Shown: one piece after another, positions 42,951-52,206 of the stretch | Layout: each line of letters starts with the position of its first letter | Position numbering within the stretch: the stretch's first letter is position 1 | From: [Mycobacterium] manitobense | Lineage (GTDB): Bacteria > Actinomycetota > Actinomycetes > Mycobacteriales > Mycobacteriaceae | Assembly: GCF_025821665.1 (NCBI RefSeq) | Contig: NZ_JACKSJ010000148.1 | Span: 124,001 to 188,000 of the forward strand | Length of the DNA stretch: 64,000 nt | Direction of reading: 5' to 3' | Program-made: the position numbers and the translations under genes | Notes under the pieces: model-generated | Seen by the model: the letters and a program-made list of their open reading frames with translations, nothing else | The model's database searches: none | What the model was told of the DNA's origin: nothing

Positions 42951-43642
42951 CAGTTGCCGCCGTTGGGATAGTTGAGGTCGTAGGCCGTCATCCGCCCGTC
43001 GTCATCCTCGTGCACGACGATGCGCAGCCGGTACGGCTGCGATGGCCTGTTGTTGCCGTCCATGTCGCTGGCCGTGACCCGAGCCGACACCAACACCGCC
43101 GCGTTCTTACTGATGTCGTCGAAGCTTTCCAAAGCAGCACCGTTGATCACCGTCTCCGAACTGCCGCCGGTGTCCCGGAAAATCGCCTTGAGGTTCACCA
43201 CGTTGTTGTTCTGGCTGAACATGTCGCGCAATGGCCCGCTGGTGCCGTCGTAGAAACGGTCGACACTCTCGTCGATGGTGTCCTGCCTGAAGCTGAACAT
43301 GTTCACCACGGTCTGTGTCGCCGTGTCGACGAACCGCTGGTTGCGTGCTTGCGTTGCTTCCGTGTGTTGTTTCTGGACGATCAGTACCGCCACTGCAACG
43401 CCGAGAACACTCGTCGCGACGAGCCCGGACACCAAAGCAACGACTGCGACCAGCCGTCGGTGCGGCATCCGGCGTGGCGGGGGCGCAGCCTTCCGGAACT
43501 TGCGTGCAGACGTTGCACCGGTCGGCTTCGCGGTCTCAACGCGCGCAACGGCGGCCTCGGCGGCTTTACCGTTCGCCGGCCCTGCAGGCCGGGAAGCGCG
43601 GCGACGTCGGGCCTGTTCCGGACGGGCCGAAGTAGGCGTCAT
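42950..43642 (-). CDS. Mce-associated membrane protein (Rv3493c-like)
   Basis: A 230-residue protein with a basic, Ala/Pro-rich cytosolic tail of about 60 residues, a single membrane segment (LVAVVALVSGLVATSVLGVAVAV, quoted only in part: VAVVALVSGLVATSV) and an extracytoplasmic domain with QDTIDESVDRFYDGTSGPL and ARVTASDMDGN. It corresponds to Rv3493c (Mas4A) of the mce4 operon. It is translationally coupled to mce4F upstream and to the next Mce-associated gene downstream through one-base overlaps. Confidence 0.87.
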   Translation of the reverse strand: MTPTSARPEQARRRRASRPAGPANGKAAEAAVARVETAKPTGATSARKFRKAAPPPRRMPHRRLVAVVALVSGLVATSVLGVAVAVLIVQKQHTEATQARNQRFVDTATQTVVNMFSFRQDTIDESVDRFYDGTSGPLRDMFSQNNNVVNLKAIFRDTGGSSETVINGAALESFDDISKNAAVLVSARVTASDMDGNNRPSQPYRLRIVVHEDDDGRMTAYDLNYPNGGN

Positions 43643-45423
43643 CAGGTCTGCCTCGGATAGAGCATGAGATCAACCCAATTCTCCTGCGGCCGCATGTCAG
43701 CGACACCGGGGGCATACACCCCGCTACCGCCGGCCGGATCGACGAAAACCCCGGTGTTCTGGTCATACGTCCCGTAAGCCGCCCCGCTCGCCTGCGGCAC
43801 CGGCGCATCGGGTGGCGGCGGAGCTGCGGGTGGCGGCGGAGCTGCGGGGGCTTGTGGCAGAGCCGCGGTGTTGTAGGGCCCAGCGAATATCGGCGGCGGT
43901 GTTGGAGGACCGTTGATCGCCGGCCCGACCGGCGGCGGTGGCCATGCCTGCGGGTACGGCGCCGGCGGTATCCACGCCGTCAGCGGCGGTGGCGGTGGGC
44001 CATCGTTCGGAGGCGGAATGTACGGCCACGGTTGATGTGGCGCCGGCCCCGGGCCGGTTTGGACCCCGGGCGGTACCAAGCCCGGCGCGACGGGGTATCC
44101 CGGGTCCGGGTCGTTCTCCGGTGGAATATAGGGAAACTTGTTGGGCGGGAAGATGTTGCGCCCATCCTCGGGCGTGTCGTCCTCCAGGACGTCCATCGGT
44201 GTACCGATCGGCACCGGCGGACCGCGCCACGGGCTGTTACCGATCGGGACATAGCCACGGGGGTCGCGGCACAACTGGATCGTCGGCGCGCGCTTGCCGG
44301 GGAACTCCTGACAGGGATAGTTTCTCGCGCCGCGCACAACCATCGGATCGTTCTGCGCGACTTTGCAGTACAAGTCGTTGGGTAGCTCGCGCAGCGTGGT
44401 GTCGCCCGGCGTGCGAATCTCCGACGGCGGTAAGAATCCAGTGTTGCACGGCGGCGGATCATTGATCGAGATCTTGAAGTCCTGCTTGCCACCTTCGTCC
44501 GCGGGAAGTTGGCCGCCGATCGTCAGCAGCGATGCCTGCAGGGCAGGAAAGATGACCAGCGCCTGTTCGATCGACCTGTGGTAGATGACGCCGACGCGGC
44601 CGAAGTTGGCCAAGTTGGCCGCGAGCACCGGGAACGAGGGCCGAATGCCCGCAAACGTCTCGCCGGCTTCGGCGGCCGCCGCCGGTGCCTCCGCAAGCAG
44701 CGCACGCAGTTGCGGATCGGCGTTGGCCAATTCGGTGGTCAAGCGCGCAAGGCCGTCGGCCGACGACCGGATGTCGTCGCCACTGCGAATCTGCGCCTCG
44801 AGGAACGGTTCAGCCTGGTCGATCAGCGTCGCGGTCTGCGGCCAACTTGCGTTGGCCTCGTCGATCAGCGCCCGTGCCGATTGGATGAGTCGCGCCAGTT
44901 CGGGCCCTGAGCCGTTGAACGCGTCGAACGTCTCGCGAAGGAGGTCCTGGATGCGAGTGTTGTCGAGGCTGTTCACCAATTGGTCTGCCTCACCCAGCAA
45001 CTCGGCGACGTCCTGCGGTATCGCCGTCCGTTCCTTCGGGATGGTTGCACCGTTGTGCAGCAACGCCGGCGAGGGATCGGCGGGCGGAACGAAATCAACG
45101 TATTGTTCGCCGATCGCAGACACACTCTTGACGGTGGCGGTCGAGTTCGCCGGAATCTTGACATCGCTGTTGAGTTCCATGCGCGCGGCGACGCCGTCGT
45201 CGGTCAACTCCACGGCCTGGACGCGGCCGGCTTGCACGCCGCGATAGGTGACATTGGCGTTCTCATACAGCCCGCCACCGGCGACGAATTCGGCCGTGAC
45301 ACCGTACACACCGACGCCCAGCCGGGCGGGTACACGGAGGTAGAAAAAGGAGATCGCGCCGACGGTGACCACGGTCACGAGAGCGAAGATCATCAGTTGG
45401 ATTCGCGCGGTTCGGTTGAGCAT
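43642..45423 (-). CDS. mce4F: Mce family protein Mce4F
   Basis: A 593-residue Mce protein, one of six MCE-domain subunits that form the lipid conduit of the Mce4 steroid importer. A single N-terminal membrane segment (MIFALVTVVTVGAISFFYL) is followed by the MCE domain (about residues 35-115: GLYENANVTYRGVQAGRVQAVEL), a long helical region (to about 320) and a Pro-rich C-terminal tail of about 200 residues with PPPP runs. The tail is longer and more repetitive than needed for the fold and may span the periplasm. The start overlaps the mce4E stop by one base. Confidence 0.93.
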   Translation of the reverse strand: MLNRTARIQLMIFALVTVVTVGAISFFYLRVPARLGVGVYGVTAEFVAGGGLYENANVTYRGVQAGRVQAVELTDDGVAARMELNSDVKIPANSTATVKSVSAIGEQYVDFVPPADPSPALLHNGATIPKERTAIPQDVAELLGEADQLVNSLDNTRIQDLLRETFDAFNGSGPELARLIQSARALIDEANASWPQTATLIDQAEPFLEAQIRSGDDIRSSADGLARLTTELANADPQLRALLAEAPAAAAEAGETFAGIRPSFPVLAANLANFGRVGVIYHRSIEQALVIFPALQASLLTIGGQLPADEGGKQDFKISINDPPPCNTGFLPPSEIRTPGDTTLRELPNDLYCKVAQNDPMVVRGARNYPCQEFPGKRAPTIQLCRDPRGYVPIGNSPWRGPPVPIGTPMDVLEDDTPEDGRNIFPPNKFPYIPPENDPDPGYPVAPGLVPPGVQTGPGPAPHQPWPYIPPPNDGPPPPPLTAWIPPAPYPQAWPPPPVGPAINGPPTPPPIFAGPYNTAALPQAPAAPPPPAAPPPPDAPVPQASGAAYGTYDQNTGVFVDPAGGSGVYAPGVADMRPQENWVDLMLYPRQT

Positions 45424-46619
45424 TACTCGGGCGGCACCTCCTGGCCCGACGCGGTACCGGGCGGGATCTTGAACGGATCAGCGGCCTGCCCGGACAGGTT
45501 CGCCATCTCACCGGTCAAGAACTCCGGCGGGTTGACGACTTCGGCGAGGCGCTTCATGTTCGGGTCGAAGAACGACGTCGTGAAGATGGTCTCGCCGAGC
45601 CGGCGGATGGTCAGATCGAATGTGGAGAAGATGTTGAAGTAGTCACCCCTGGCCACTCGATGCAGATTCTTGCCCGGGAACGGGAAGGTCGCCAGGCTGT
45701 CCAGCGAGGAGACGAGGTCCGCACGGTTGTCATTGAGCGGCTTGATCACCGCGTACAAGTCGATCAAGTCCTCCGCGAAATCGTCCTTGGTTTCGGCCAG
45801 GATGCGTGATCCGACGGTGGCGAAACTCTGCAGTGCGGCGAACGCGTCAACGATGTTCGTCCGATTGTCGTTGAGCACGCGCAACGCTGCCGGAAGGGTG
45901 TCCAGGGTCCGGCCGAGACTGTCCTTGCTGCGGGCGAGGACTCCGGCGAAGCGGTTCAGGCCTTCGACAGCGGCGATGATGTCGTCGGTCTGCCGGTTCA
46001 ACGACGCGGTCAGCTCGGCGAGCCGCGGGATCAGGCCCGCGAACTGGCCCTCACGGCCGGCCACCCCGTTGTAGACCTCTTGGGTAATATCCTGCAGCGC
46101 ACCGAGATTGCCCTTGTTGACGACCACACCCAAGGCGGACAGCACTTCCTCGGTAGTGGGGTAGCGGCCGCCCTGGCTCCACGGGATCTCCGACCCGTCA
46201 CGTAGCTCGCCCACCGGCGCTTGATCGGCCGGAGCCGATAGCTCGATGTGCTGCGAACCCAACAGTGATGTCTGCGCGACCCTGGCCGTTGCGTTGGCCG
46301 GCAGCCGGACTTCGCGGTCAAGGGACAGTTGCACCGCAGCATAGAAGCTGCCATCTGCCCGCTGCACAGCCTCGACCCCCGACACGCTGCCGACGGTGAC
46401 GTCGTCGACCATCACGGGCGAGTTCTGCGGCAGAGTGGCAACGTCGGGCAGCTCCACGGCGATGGTGTAGGCGCCCGCGCCGTGACCGGCCGTGCCGGGC
46501 ATGTTCAGGGAGTTCAGCCCGCCGAACTGGCACCCGGTGAGCAGGACGACGCCGGACCCGATGGCCACCATGCGCCTGCTCACGCGGCCACAGTTGATGG
46601 TCAATGACTTTCGCGTCAT
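45423..46619 (-). CDS. mce4E: Mce family lipoprotein Mce4E (LprN)
   Basis: A 398-residue Mce subunit, the lipoprotein member found in every mce operon. The lipobox LTGC (Cys about residue 30) follows a basic stretch and hydrophobic segment. The MCE domain follows (VELPDVATLPQNSPVMVDDVTVG, TSLLGSQHIEL), then the helical region (LNDNRTNIVDAFAAL, LNDNRADLVSSLDSL). It contributes to the same envelope-spanning complex as the other Mce4 subunits. ATG overlaps the mce4D stop by four bases. Confidence 0.93.
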   Translation of the reverse strand: MTRKSLTINCGRVSRRMVAIGSGVVLLTGCQFGGLNSLNMPGTAGHGAGAYTIAVELPDVATLPQNSPVMVDDVTVGSVSGVEAVQRADGSFYAAVQLSLDREVRLPANATARVAQTSLLGSQHIELSAPADQAPVGELRDGSEIPWSQGGRYPTTEEVLSALGVVVNKGNLGALQDITQEVYNGVAGREGQFAGLIPRLAELTASLNRQTDDIIAAVEGLNRFAGVLARSKDSLGRTLDTLPAALRVLNDNRTNIVDAFAALQSFATVGSRILAETKDDFAEDLIDLYAVIKPLNDNRADLVSSLDSLATFPFPGKNLHRVARGDYFNIFSTFDLTIRRLGETIFTTSFFDPNMKRLAEVVNPPEFLTGEMANLSGQAADPFKIPPGTASGQEVPPE

Positions 46620-48073
46620 CCTCCGCCTCCGTGTTGTTGCGGAGCGACCGGCTGCACCGGCGCGCCGATCTCGGCCGGAAGCGGACCGGGCGCAGCTGGT
46701 GCTGGCGGCGCACCCGGAGCCGGACCGGGCGGCGGACCACCAGGCGCTGGACCGGGCGGCAGTACCACCGGACCGAGTGTGTACGGCTGCGCAGGCGGCG
46801 GCGGGCCGGGAACCGGGTTCGGGGGCAGCAGCAACGATGTGGGATCTCCTCCCTCACCGGCACGGGGCGGGAACCGCCCATCGCTGGGGATCCACTCGAG
46901 GTGTGGGATGTAGGTCTGCGCCTTCGCCTCGGTCGCCGGGGTGTCGTAGATCACCTGGCCCTTATACGCGGTGATCGTGTTGATCCCGTGCGCCATGAAG
47001 GGCGGGTAGTTCACCGCCAGGCGCTTGAGCACCGGAGCCATCCGCTGGCGGCAGATCTCGGATCGCTTGTCATAGTCGGGCATCCCCGCCGCGTCGAAAT
47101 TGCCGCAGATGAACTGCACCGGATTGGCGAACTCCGGCAGGCCCAGAAGACCATTCGCGGTGCCCTGCGCCGGGTTGTAGATGTTGTAGAAGTTCGCCAT
47201 CGCGTTCGGCAGGACGTGGAGTATCTGCTCGACGTCGTCAGTCTGGGTTGTCAGGATGCTGGTGAAGTCGGTCAGCCTGTTGACGTTGTCGATCAGCACC
47301 GCGTTGTTCTCGTCGAGGAAGCCGCGGACGTCCGACAGGGCCTGGTTGAGACTGCCCAAGGTGTCGTCCAGCCCCACCGCGCTGTCGGCCAACACCTGAG
47401 AGACCGAGGCCAAATGCCCGCTGAACTGCACGATTTGCTCGTTGCTCCTCGACAGCGCGTCGACCAGGATCTGCAGGTTCTTCACCGTGCCGAACAGGTC
47501 CATGCGTGAGTCGCCCAGCCGCCCCGCAGTCTGCGACAATTCGCGCACGGCTTGTCGAAACGAGTCGCCGTTTCCGTCGAAGGTATCGGCGGCCTGATTG
47601 ACGAAGCTACTCAACGGGCCGTGAACTTCGCCCGCCGACGGTCCGAGTTGCCGGCTGAGCCTGGTCAGCTCGGTCTTGACGTCGTCCCACTCGACCGGCA
47701 CGGCGGTGCGGCCCAACTCGATGGTGCCGCCATCCTCCATTGCCGGACCCTGACTATAGGTAGGGGTCAGCTGAATGAACCGGGCAGCCACGAGGTTCGG
47801 TGCAATGACCACCGCGCGAGCGTCGGCGGGCACTTTGACGTCTTCCTTCACCCTCATGGTGATCTTGACGGCATCGGCCTGCGGCGAGATGGATTCGATC
47901 GAGCCGATGGGCACGCCGATGATACGAACCTCGTCGCCCGGATAGACGCCCGCCGCCGAGGTGAAGTATCCGACCACTGTGTACGTGGAGACTCGCGGCC
48001 ACACCATGGAGACGCCACCGATCAGCGCAACCAGCAGCGCGGCGATGACGCCGTAGCGCAAGAGGCGGCTCAC
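46616..48073 (-). CDS. mce4D: Mce family protein Mce4D
   Basis: A 485-residue Mce subunit: an N-terminal membrane segment (VIAALLVALIGGVSMVW), the MCE domain (GVYPGDEVRIIGVPIGSIESI), a helical region up to about residue 300, a Cys pair (ICGNF, EICRQ) likely oxidised outside the cell, and a Pro/Gly-rich tail of about 80 residues. The start overlaps the mce4C stop by four bases. Function is inferred from the operon; single-subunit roles are not known. Confidence 0.93.
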   Translation of the reverse strand: MSRLLRYGVIAALLVALIGGVSMVWPRVSTYTVVGYFTSAAGVYPGDEVRIIGVPIGSIESISPQADAVKITMRVKEDVKVPADARAVVIAPNLVAARFIQLTPTYSQGPAMEDGGTIELGRTAVPVEWDDVKTELTRLSRQLGPSAGEVHGPLSSFVNQAADTFDGNGDSFRQAVRELSQTAGRLGDSRMDLFGTVKNLQILVDALSRSNEQIVQFSGHLASVSQVLADSAVGLDDTLGSLNQALSDVRGFLDENNAVLIDNVNRLTDFTSILTTQTDDVEQILHVLPNAMANFYNIYNPAQGTANGLLGLPEFANPVQFICGNFDAAGMPDYDKRSEICRQRMAPVLKRLAVNYPPFMAHGINTITAYKGQVIYDTPATEAKAQTYIPHLEWIPSDGRFPPRAGEGGDPTSLLLPPNPVPGPPPPAQPYTLGPVVLPPGPAPGGPPPGPAPGAPPAPAAPGPLPAEIGAPVQPVAPQQHGGGG

Positions 48074-49116
48074 GGCGACTTCGGCCTTATTATCAGCCGC
48101 TCGTTGATGAACCCGCGCAGAAGGTCGGCAAGGCTGTCCGGAATCTTGCCCGGTTGGAAGTAGAGATCCAGTAGCAGGGCCGACTGAGTAGTGTTGGGTA
48201 TCGCATTGGGCAGGTTGACCATGAAACCCGAGCCGGAGGCGACCGACTCGCCGAGCGCAGTGGCGTAGCCCGGCAGACGCTTCAGCGCCTCACTGATGTG
48301 TTCACGGCGTTCGAGCAGGTTGTCCAACACCAAATTCAGTCTCCTCAGGGCGGGGCCGAATTCGCGGCGGTTATCGGCGACGAACCCCGAGATCTGCTGT
48401 GACACATCGTCGATGCCGGCGATCAGACTGCTCAGGGCGGCCCGTCGCTCATCGAGCGCGGCGAAGAGCTGATTGCCGTCGGTGATGAGCTGGTTCACCT
48501 GACCGGCCCGGTCTGCGAGCACCGCCGTCACCGACCTGGCGCGTGTCAACAGCTGGCCCAGCGCTTCGTCGTTGGCGTTGATGCTGCGCGACAACGTGGC
48601 CACCCCGTCGAGCGTGCGGCGCAGCTCGGGCGTCGCGTCGCGGAACGAATCGGTCAGCACCTGCAACGCCTGGGTCAACTGGTCCTTGTCGAGCACACCG
48701 GAATTCTGACCGAGATCCTGCAGCGCCATGTTCAAGGTGTACGGAGCAGTGGTGCGGCTCAGAGGAATCGATGTCACCGACCCGCCACCCTGCGGGACGA
48801 TCCCCAGCGACCTCTCCCCCAGAACGGTCTCGGTCCTGATCGATACGAGAGTCTGATCGCCGAGCCTGACCTTGCGGTCGACGGTGAATGCCACCTTTGC
48901 GGCGTCGCCGGCGAGGCCGACTTCGGTCACTTTGCCGACCGTGATGCCGGAGATGTTGACGTCGTTGCCCGGCGAGATACCACCTGCGTCGGCGAAGAAC
49001 GCCTCGTAGGACTTGCCTTGCGGATAGAACGGCAAGCTGGTGTAGCCGAACGCGACGATCACGACACACGCCACGACCGCGATCCCGAAGATGCCCGCCC
49101 GGATGGTCTTATCCAT
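48070..49116 (-). CDS. mce4C: Mce family protein Mce4C
   Basis: A 348-residue Mce subunit with the membrane segment AGIFGIAVVACVVIVAFGY, the MCE domain (GGISPGNDVNISGITVGKVTEV) and a helical region (LLTRARSVTAVLADRAGQVN). The frame reaches 49155, but the ATG at 49116 (MDKTIRAG) gives the usual short cytosolic start and overlaps the mce4B stop by 8 bases. No Pro-rich tail is present, unlike Mce4D and Mce4F. Confidence 0.92.
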   Translation of the reverse strand: MDKTIRAGIFGIAVVACVVIVAFGYTSLPFYPQGKSYEAFFADAGGISPGNDVNISGITVGKVTEVGLAGDAAKVAFTVDRKVRLGDQTLVSIRTETVLGERSLGIVPQGGGSVTSIPLSRTTAPYTLNMALQDLGQNSGVLDKDQLTQALQVLTDSFRDATPELRRTLDGVATLSRSINANDEALGQLLTRARSVTAVLADRAGQVNQLITDGNQLFAALDERRAALSSLIAGIDDVSQQISGFVADNRREFGPALRRLNLVLDNLLERREHISEALKRLPGYATALGESVASGSGFMVNLPNAIPNTTQSALLLDLYFQPGKIPDSLADLLRGFINERLIIRPKSP

Positions 49117-50143
49117 TGTCTGAACACCTGCCCTTCGACGGGTCCGGCACGCCACCGATCGGCAGGAAGATGTCGCTGCCTGCTGGGCCGTTGAATTTCA
49201 GCGTCACCGTGCAGATGTAGTAATTGAAGTATGACCCGTACGCACCAAGGGAATTGAGCCGCAGATAGTTCTCGGCCAACGGTTCGATGACTCGATTGAC
49301 CTCATCCTTGCGATTGTCGAGCTCGGTCGCCAGCGGACGAAGGTTCTCGAGCACGCCCTGCAGCGGCCGTCGCGAATTGGCGAGCATGTCGGTCAGATCC
49401 GCTGAGGCGGATGCCAGCGGCGGAATGGCCCCTGCGATCGGGTCCCGGCCCTCCGCCAGTCCGCTGACCAGCTTCTGGAGCTCGTCCACGCTGGCATCGA
49501 ACTCGACGCTCTTCTCGTCGATGGTCCCCAGCACCTCGTTGAGATTCCGGATCGCCTCGGAGATCACCTGATAGCGATCGCCCAGTGTCTGGCTGAATGT
49601 TCCGGTTTCCGAGAGCAATCGAGACAGCGCACCACCCTCGCCTTGCAGCGATTCGATGACCGCACCACTTATCTGGTTGATCTGCTCGCCATCGAGACCC
49701 TTGACCACAGGGCGCAAGCCACCGAGCAGAGCATCGAGATCCAAGGCCGGCTGGGTCTGGTCGATGGGAACCATGCCACCCGACGGCAACTTCCGAAGCT
49801 CGCCCGGACCCGAGGTGATCTCCATATAGCGGTCGCCGACGAGGTTCTCATAGCGGATCGCGGCGCGCGTCGAGGTGTACATCTGATACTTCTTGTCGAT
49901 GTTGAACGCCACGTCAACGGTGTTGTCGGGGTTCAGTTTCACATCGCCGACACTGCCCACCGGAACGCCGGCGATCCGCACGTCCTCGCCGCCCTTCAGC
50001 CGCGAGGCGTCGGCGAACGTGGCGTGGTAAGAGTTGCTCGATGCGAACCGGATTTCGCCGAAAACCACCACCAGACCGGCGGAGATGAGCAGCATGACCA
50101 CCGCGAAGACGCTCACCTTGATCAGATTTCCCCGGCGGCTCAT
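49109..50143 (-). CDS. mce4B: Mce family protein Mce4B
   Basis: A 344-residue Mce subunit: membrane segment VSVFAVVMLLISAGLVVVF, MCE domain (DASRLKGGEDVRIAGVPVGSVGDV), helical region with LDNRKDEVNRVIEPLAENYLRLN, and a C-terminus with Cys in YYICTVTLKFNG and GRCSDNG that may form a disulfide. The start overlaps the mce4A stop by one base (TGATG). Confidence 0.93.
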   Translation of the reverse strand: MSRRGNLIKVSVFAVVMLLISAGLVVVFGEIRFASSNSYHATFADASRLKGGEDVRIAGVPVGSVGDVKLNPDNTVDVAFNIDKKYQMYTSTRAAIRYENLVGDRYMEITSGPGELRKLPSGGMVPIDQTQPALDLDALLGGLRPVVKGLDGEQINQISGAVIESLQGEGGALSRLLSETGTFSQTLGDRYQVISEAIRNLNEVLGTIDEKSVEFDASVDELQKLVSGLAEGRDPIAGAIPPLASASADLTDMLANSRRPLQGVLENLRPLATELDNRKDEVNRVIEPLAENYLRLNSLGAYGSYFNYYICTVTLKFNGPAGSDIFLPIGGVPDPSKGRCSDNG

Positions 50144-51333
50144 CAGAAGTCGTCTCGTTCTGCGAATGCCCCGTTGAACAAGAACTGGAAGGTACTCGGG
50201 GCGTCGACCTGCACCTCGGTGAACGGCTCGTAGGGAATGACGGCGTTGTCGGTGACCAGGAAGGGCGAACGGTAGAAGGAGCCGCCGAATTGCTTGCTGG
50301 GGAGGTTGGGTAGGCCGCGGCAGTTAGGACCACCCGACGCATTCACGATCGGCAGACTCTCTGGATACGTGTACGACGGCACGCCCAGCACGAAGCTGGA
50401 ACTGACCATCGCGCCGGGTTTCATGCCACCGACGATGCTTCCACCCCGTTCGGCCCCCTTCTTGACACCCTGCACTATGCAGCCGAGTACCGGCGAATAG
50501 TCCCCCAGCACCGTCAACGGCGCTCGCAGCCGCTGGATCGCTGCGATGTAGTCGTCTGCCGCCGGCTCCAAGGTTGCGTATCCTTCGTTCGCCAAGCCGG
50601 TTGCCGCGAGCAGCGTCGCGTTGAGGTTCTCCTGCTCATCGACGATCGTGTTGCTGATGGTCGGCACGTTGTCGATCACGGTGACCAGATCGGGAGCGGC
50701 ATCGCCGTAGATGTTGGCGACCGTCGCTGTCTGCGCGAAGTCCGATTCGACAGTGGGCAACTTCGGATTCAGTTGCGTCAGATACTGATTCAACCCTGCA
50801 AGGCTACCGCCGAACTCGTCACCGTGACCGCGCAACCCCTCGGCGATCGCCGATATGGTCGCGTTGAGATTCATCGGGTCGACCTTGTGCAGCACGTCGA
50901 TCAGGGTCTGGAACAGCGTGTTTGCTTCCAGTTGCACGGCTTGGGCGGCGACGGTGGCGCCGGGACGCAACGGCGCATCCGACGGTTGCTCCGGCGACAT
51001 GAAATCTACTGACTTCGCACCGAACACGGTGGTGCTGGCGATTCGTACCAGCGCGTTCGACGGGACGAAACGCAACTGGTCCTCGTTGATCGCCAGCGTC
51101 AACTTCGCCTGATCGCCCGTGTAGGCGATGTCTTCGACCTTGCCGATCTGGATACCGCGGTACTTGACCTTGGCTTCCTTGTCCATCACCAACCCGGCCC
51201 GCGGTGACATCACCGTCACGTTCTCGGTCGGGCTGAACGCCGCGGTATACGACAGATAAGTCAACACCGTGAACGCCACGATGATCGTCGCCAGCGCTGC
51301 GGCGGCGATCCTGATCGCGGTGGTCCTCGACAC
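50143..51333 (-). CDS. mce4A: Mce family protein Mce4A
   Basis: A 396-residue Mce subunit. Membrane segment near residues 8-30 (IAAAALATIIVAFTVLTYL), MCE domain (AGLVMDKEAKVKYRGIQIGKV, TVFGAKSVDFMSPEQPS), then a helical region and a C-terminal domain with CRGLPNLPS. In M. tuberculosis Mce4A is required for cholesterol uptake. GTG at 51333 follows an AGGGGAGGG site 18 bases after the yrbE4B stop. Confidence 0.94.
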   Translation of the reverse strand: MSRTTAIRIAAAALATIIVAFTVLTYLSYTAAFSPTENVTVMSPRAGLVMDKEAKVKYRGIQIGKVEDIAYTGDQAKLTLAINEDQLRFVPSNALVRIASTTVFGAKSVDFMSPEQPSDAPLRPGATVAAQAVQLEANTLFQTLIDVLHKVDPMNLNATISAIAEGLRGHGDEFGGSLAGLNQYLTQLNPKLPTVESDFAQTATVANIYGDAAPDLVTVIDNVPTISNTIVDEQENLNATLLAATGLANEGYATLEPAADDYIAAIQRLRAPLTVLGDYSPVLGCIVQGVKKGAERGGSIVGGMKPGAMVSSSFVLGVPSYTYPESLPIVNASGGPNCRGLPNLPSKQFGGSFYRSPFLVTDNAVIPYEPFTEVQVDAPSTFQFLFNGAFAERDDF

Positions 51334-51351
51334 GACGTCTGCCCTCCCCTT

Positions 51352-52206
51352 CTACCCCGAGAGGTTGAAATTACCGGACGCGCCGTACACGGCGAGTGCA
51401 ATGAACAAGGTGATGACGACCACGACAATTAGCGACGTCCGTACCGCTTGACCTACCGCGACGCCTACGCCAACGGGTCCGCCGGAGGCGTTGTATCCGT
51501 AGTAGGTGTGCACCAGCATCACCGCGACCGCCATCACGATGGCCTGGGCGAAAGACCACAGCAGGTCCGTCGGTATCAGGAACGTGTTGAAGTAGTGGTC
51601 GTAGAGACCGCCGGATTGTCCGTTGACGTAGACGGTGATCGTGCGGGCGGAGAAGAACGCAGCCAAGGTCGCCAGCGAGTACAACGGAACGATCGCGACC
51701 AACCCGGCGATGATGCGGGTGGACACCAGGTAGGAGAGTGAATGTATGGCCATCGCCTCGGTGGCATCGATCTCCTCGGCGATGCGCATCGCACCCAGTT
51801 GGGCGGTGGTGCCGGCGCCGATGGTGGCGGCGAGCGCAATGCCGGCGATGATCGGCGCAACGATGCGCACGTTGAGAAACGCGGAGAGGAACCCGGTCAG
51901 CGCCTCGATGCCGATGTTGCCGAGCGACTCGTAACCCTGGACCGCGATGACGCCGCCGGACGCCAGGGTCAGAAACGCCGCGACGCCGACCGTGCCGCCG
52001 ATGAGCAGCAGCGCACCGGAGCCCAGCGTCATCTCGGCGATCAGCCGGAGTGTTTCCTTGCGGTAGTGCCCCAGCGCGTGCGGGATGTATCGGATCGACT
52101 CGGCGTAGAACAATGCCTGCTCGCCGAACGTGTCGACAGCCCGAGGCAGCCATCGGAACGCACGCCGGATTCGCAGCGACGCGTCGTAACTTCCGAGCTG
52201 ACTCAT
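51352..52206 (-). CDS. yrbE4B: MlaE-type permease YrbE4B
   Basis: A 284-residue integral membrane permease of the Mce4 ABC importer. The MlaE/YrbE core motif is visible (AQLGAMRIAEEIDATEAMAIHSLSYLVSTR shortened to GAMRIAEEIDATEAM), with five to six membrane segments and a C-terminal hydrophobic end. The ATPase (MceG/Mkl) that powers it is not in the window; in mycobacteria it is usually encoded elsewhere and shared. ATG at 52206 overlaps the yrbE4A stop; the open frame to 52341 is inside yrbE4A. Confidence 0.94.
   Translation of the reverse strand: MSQLGSYDASLRIRRAFRWLPRAVDTFGEQALFYAESIRYIPHALGHYRKETLRLIAEMTLGSGALLLIGGTVGVAAFLTLASGGVIAVQGYESLGNIGIEALTGFLSAFLNVRIVAPIIAGIALAATIGAGTTAQLGAMRIAEEIDATEAMAIHSLSYLVSTRIIAGLVAIVPLYSLATLAAFFSARTITVYVNGQSGGLYDHYFNTFLIPTDLLWSFAQAIVMAVAVMLVHTYYGYNASGGPVGVGVAVGQAVRTSLIVVVVITLFIALAVYGASGNFNLSG

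Noticed and set aside
43750..44120. Repetitive-looking DNA in the mce4F gene as a possible repeat array or CRISPR
   Set aside because: It is the coding sequence of a Pro-rich protein tail (CCG/CCC codons). Units are irregular and without spacers.
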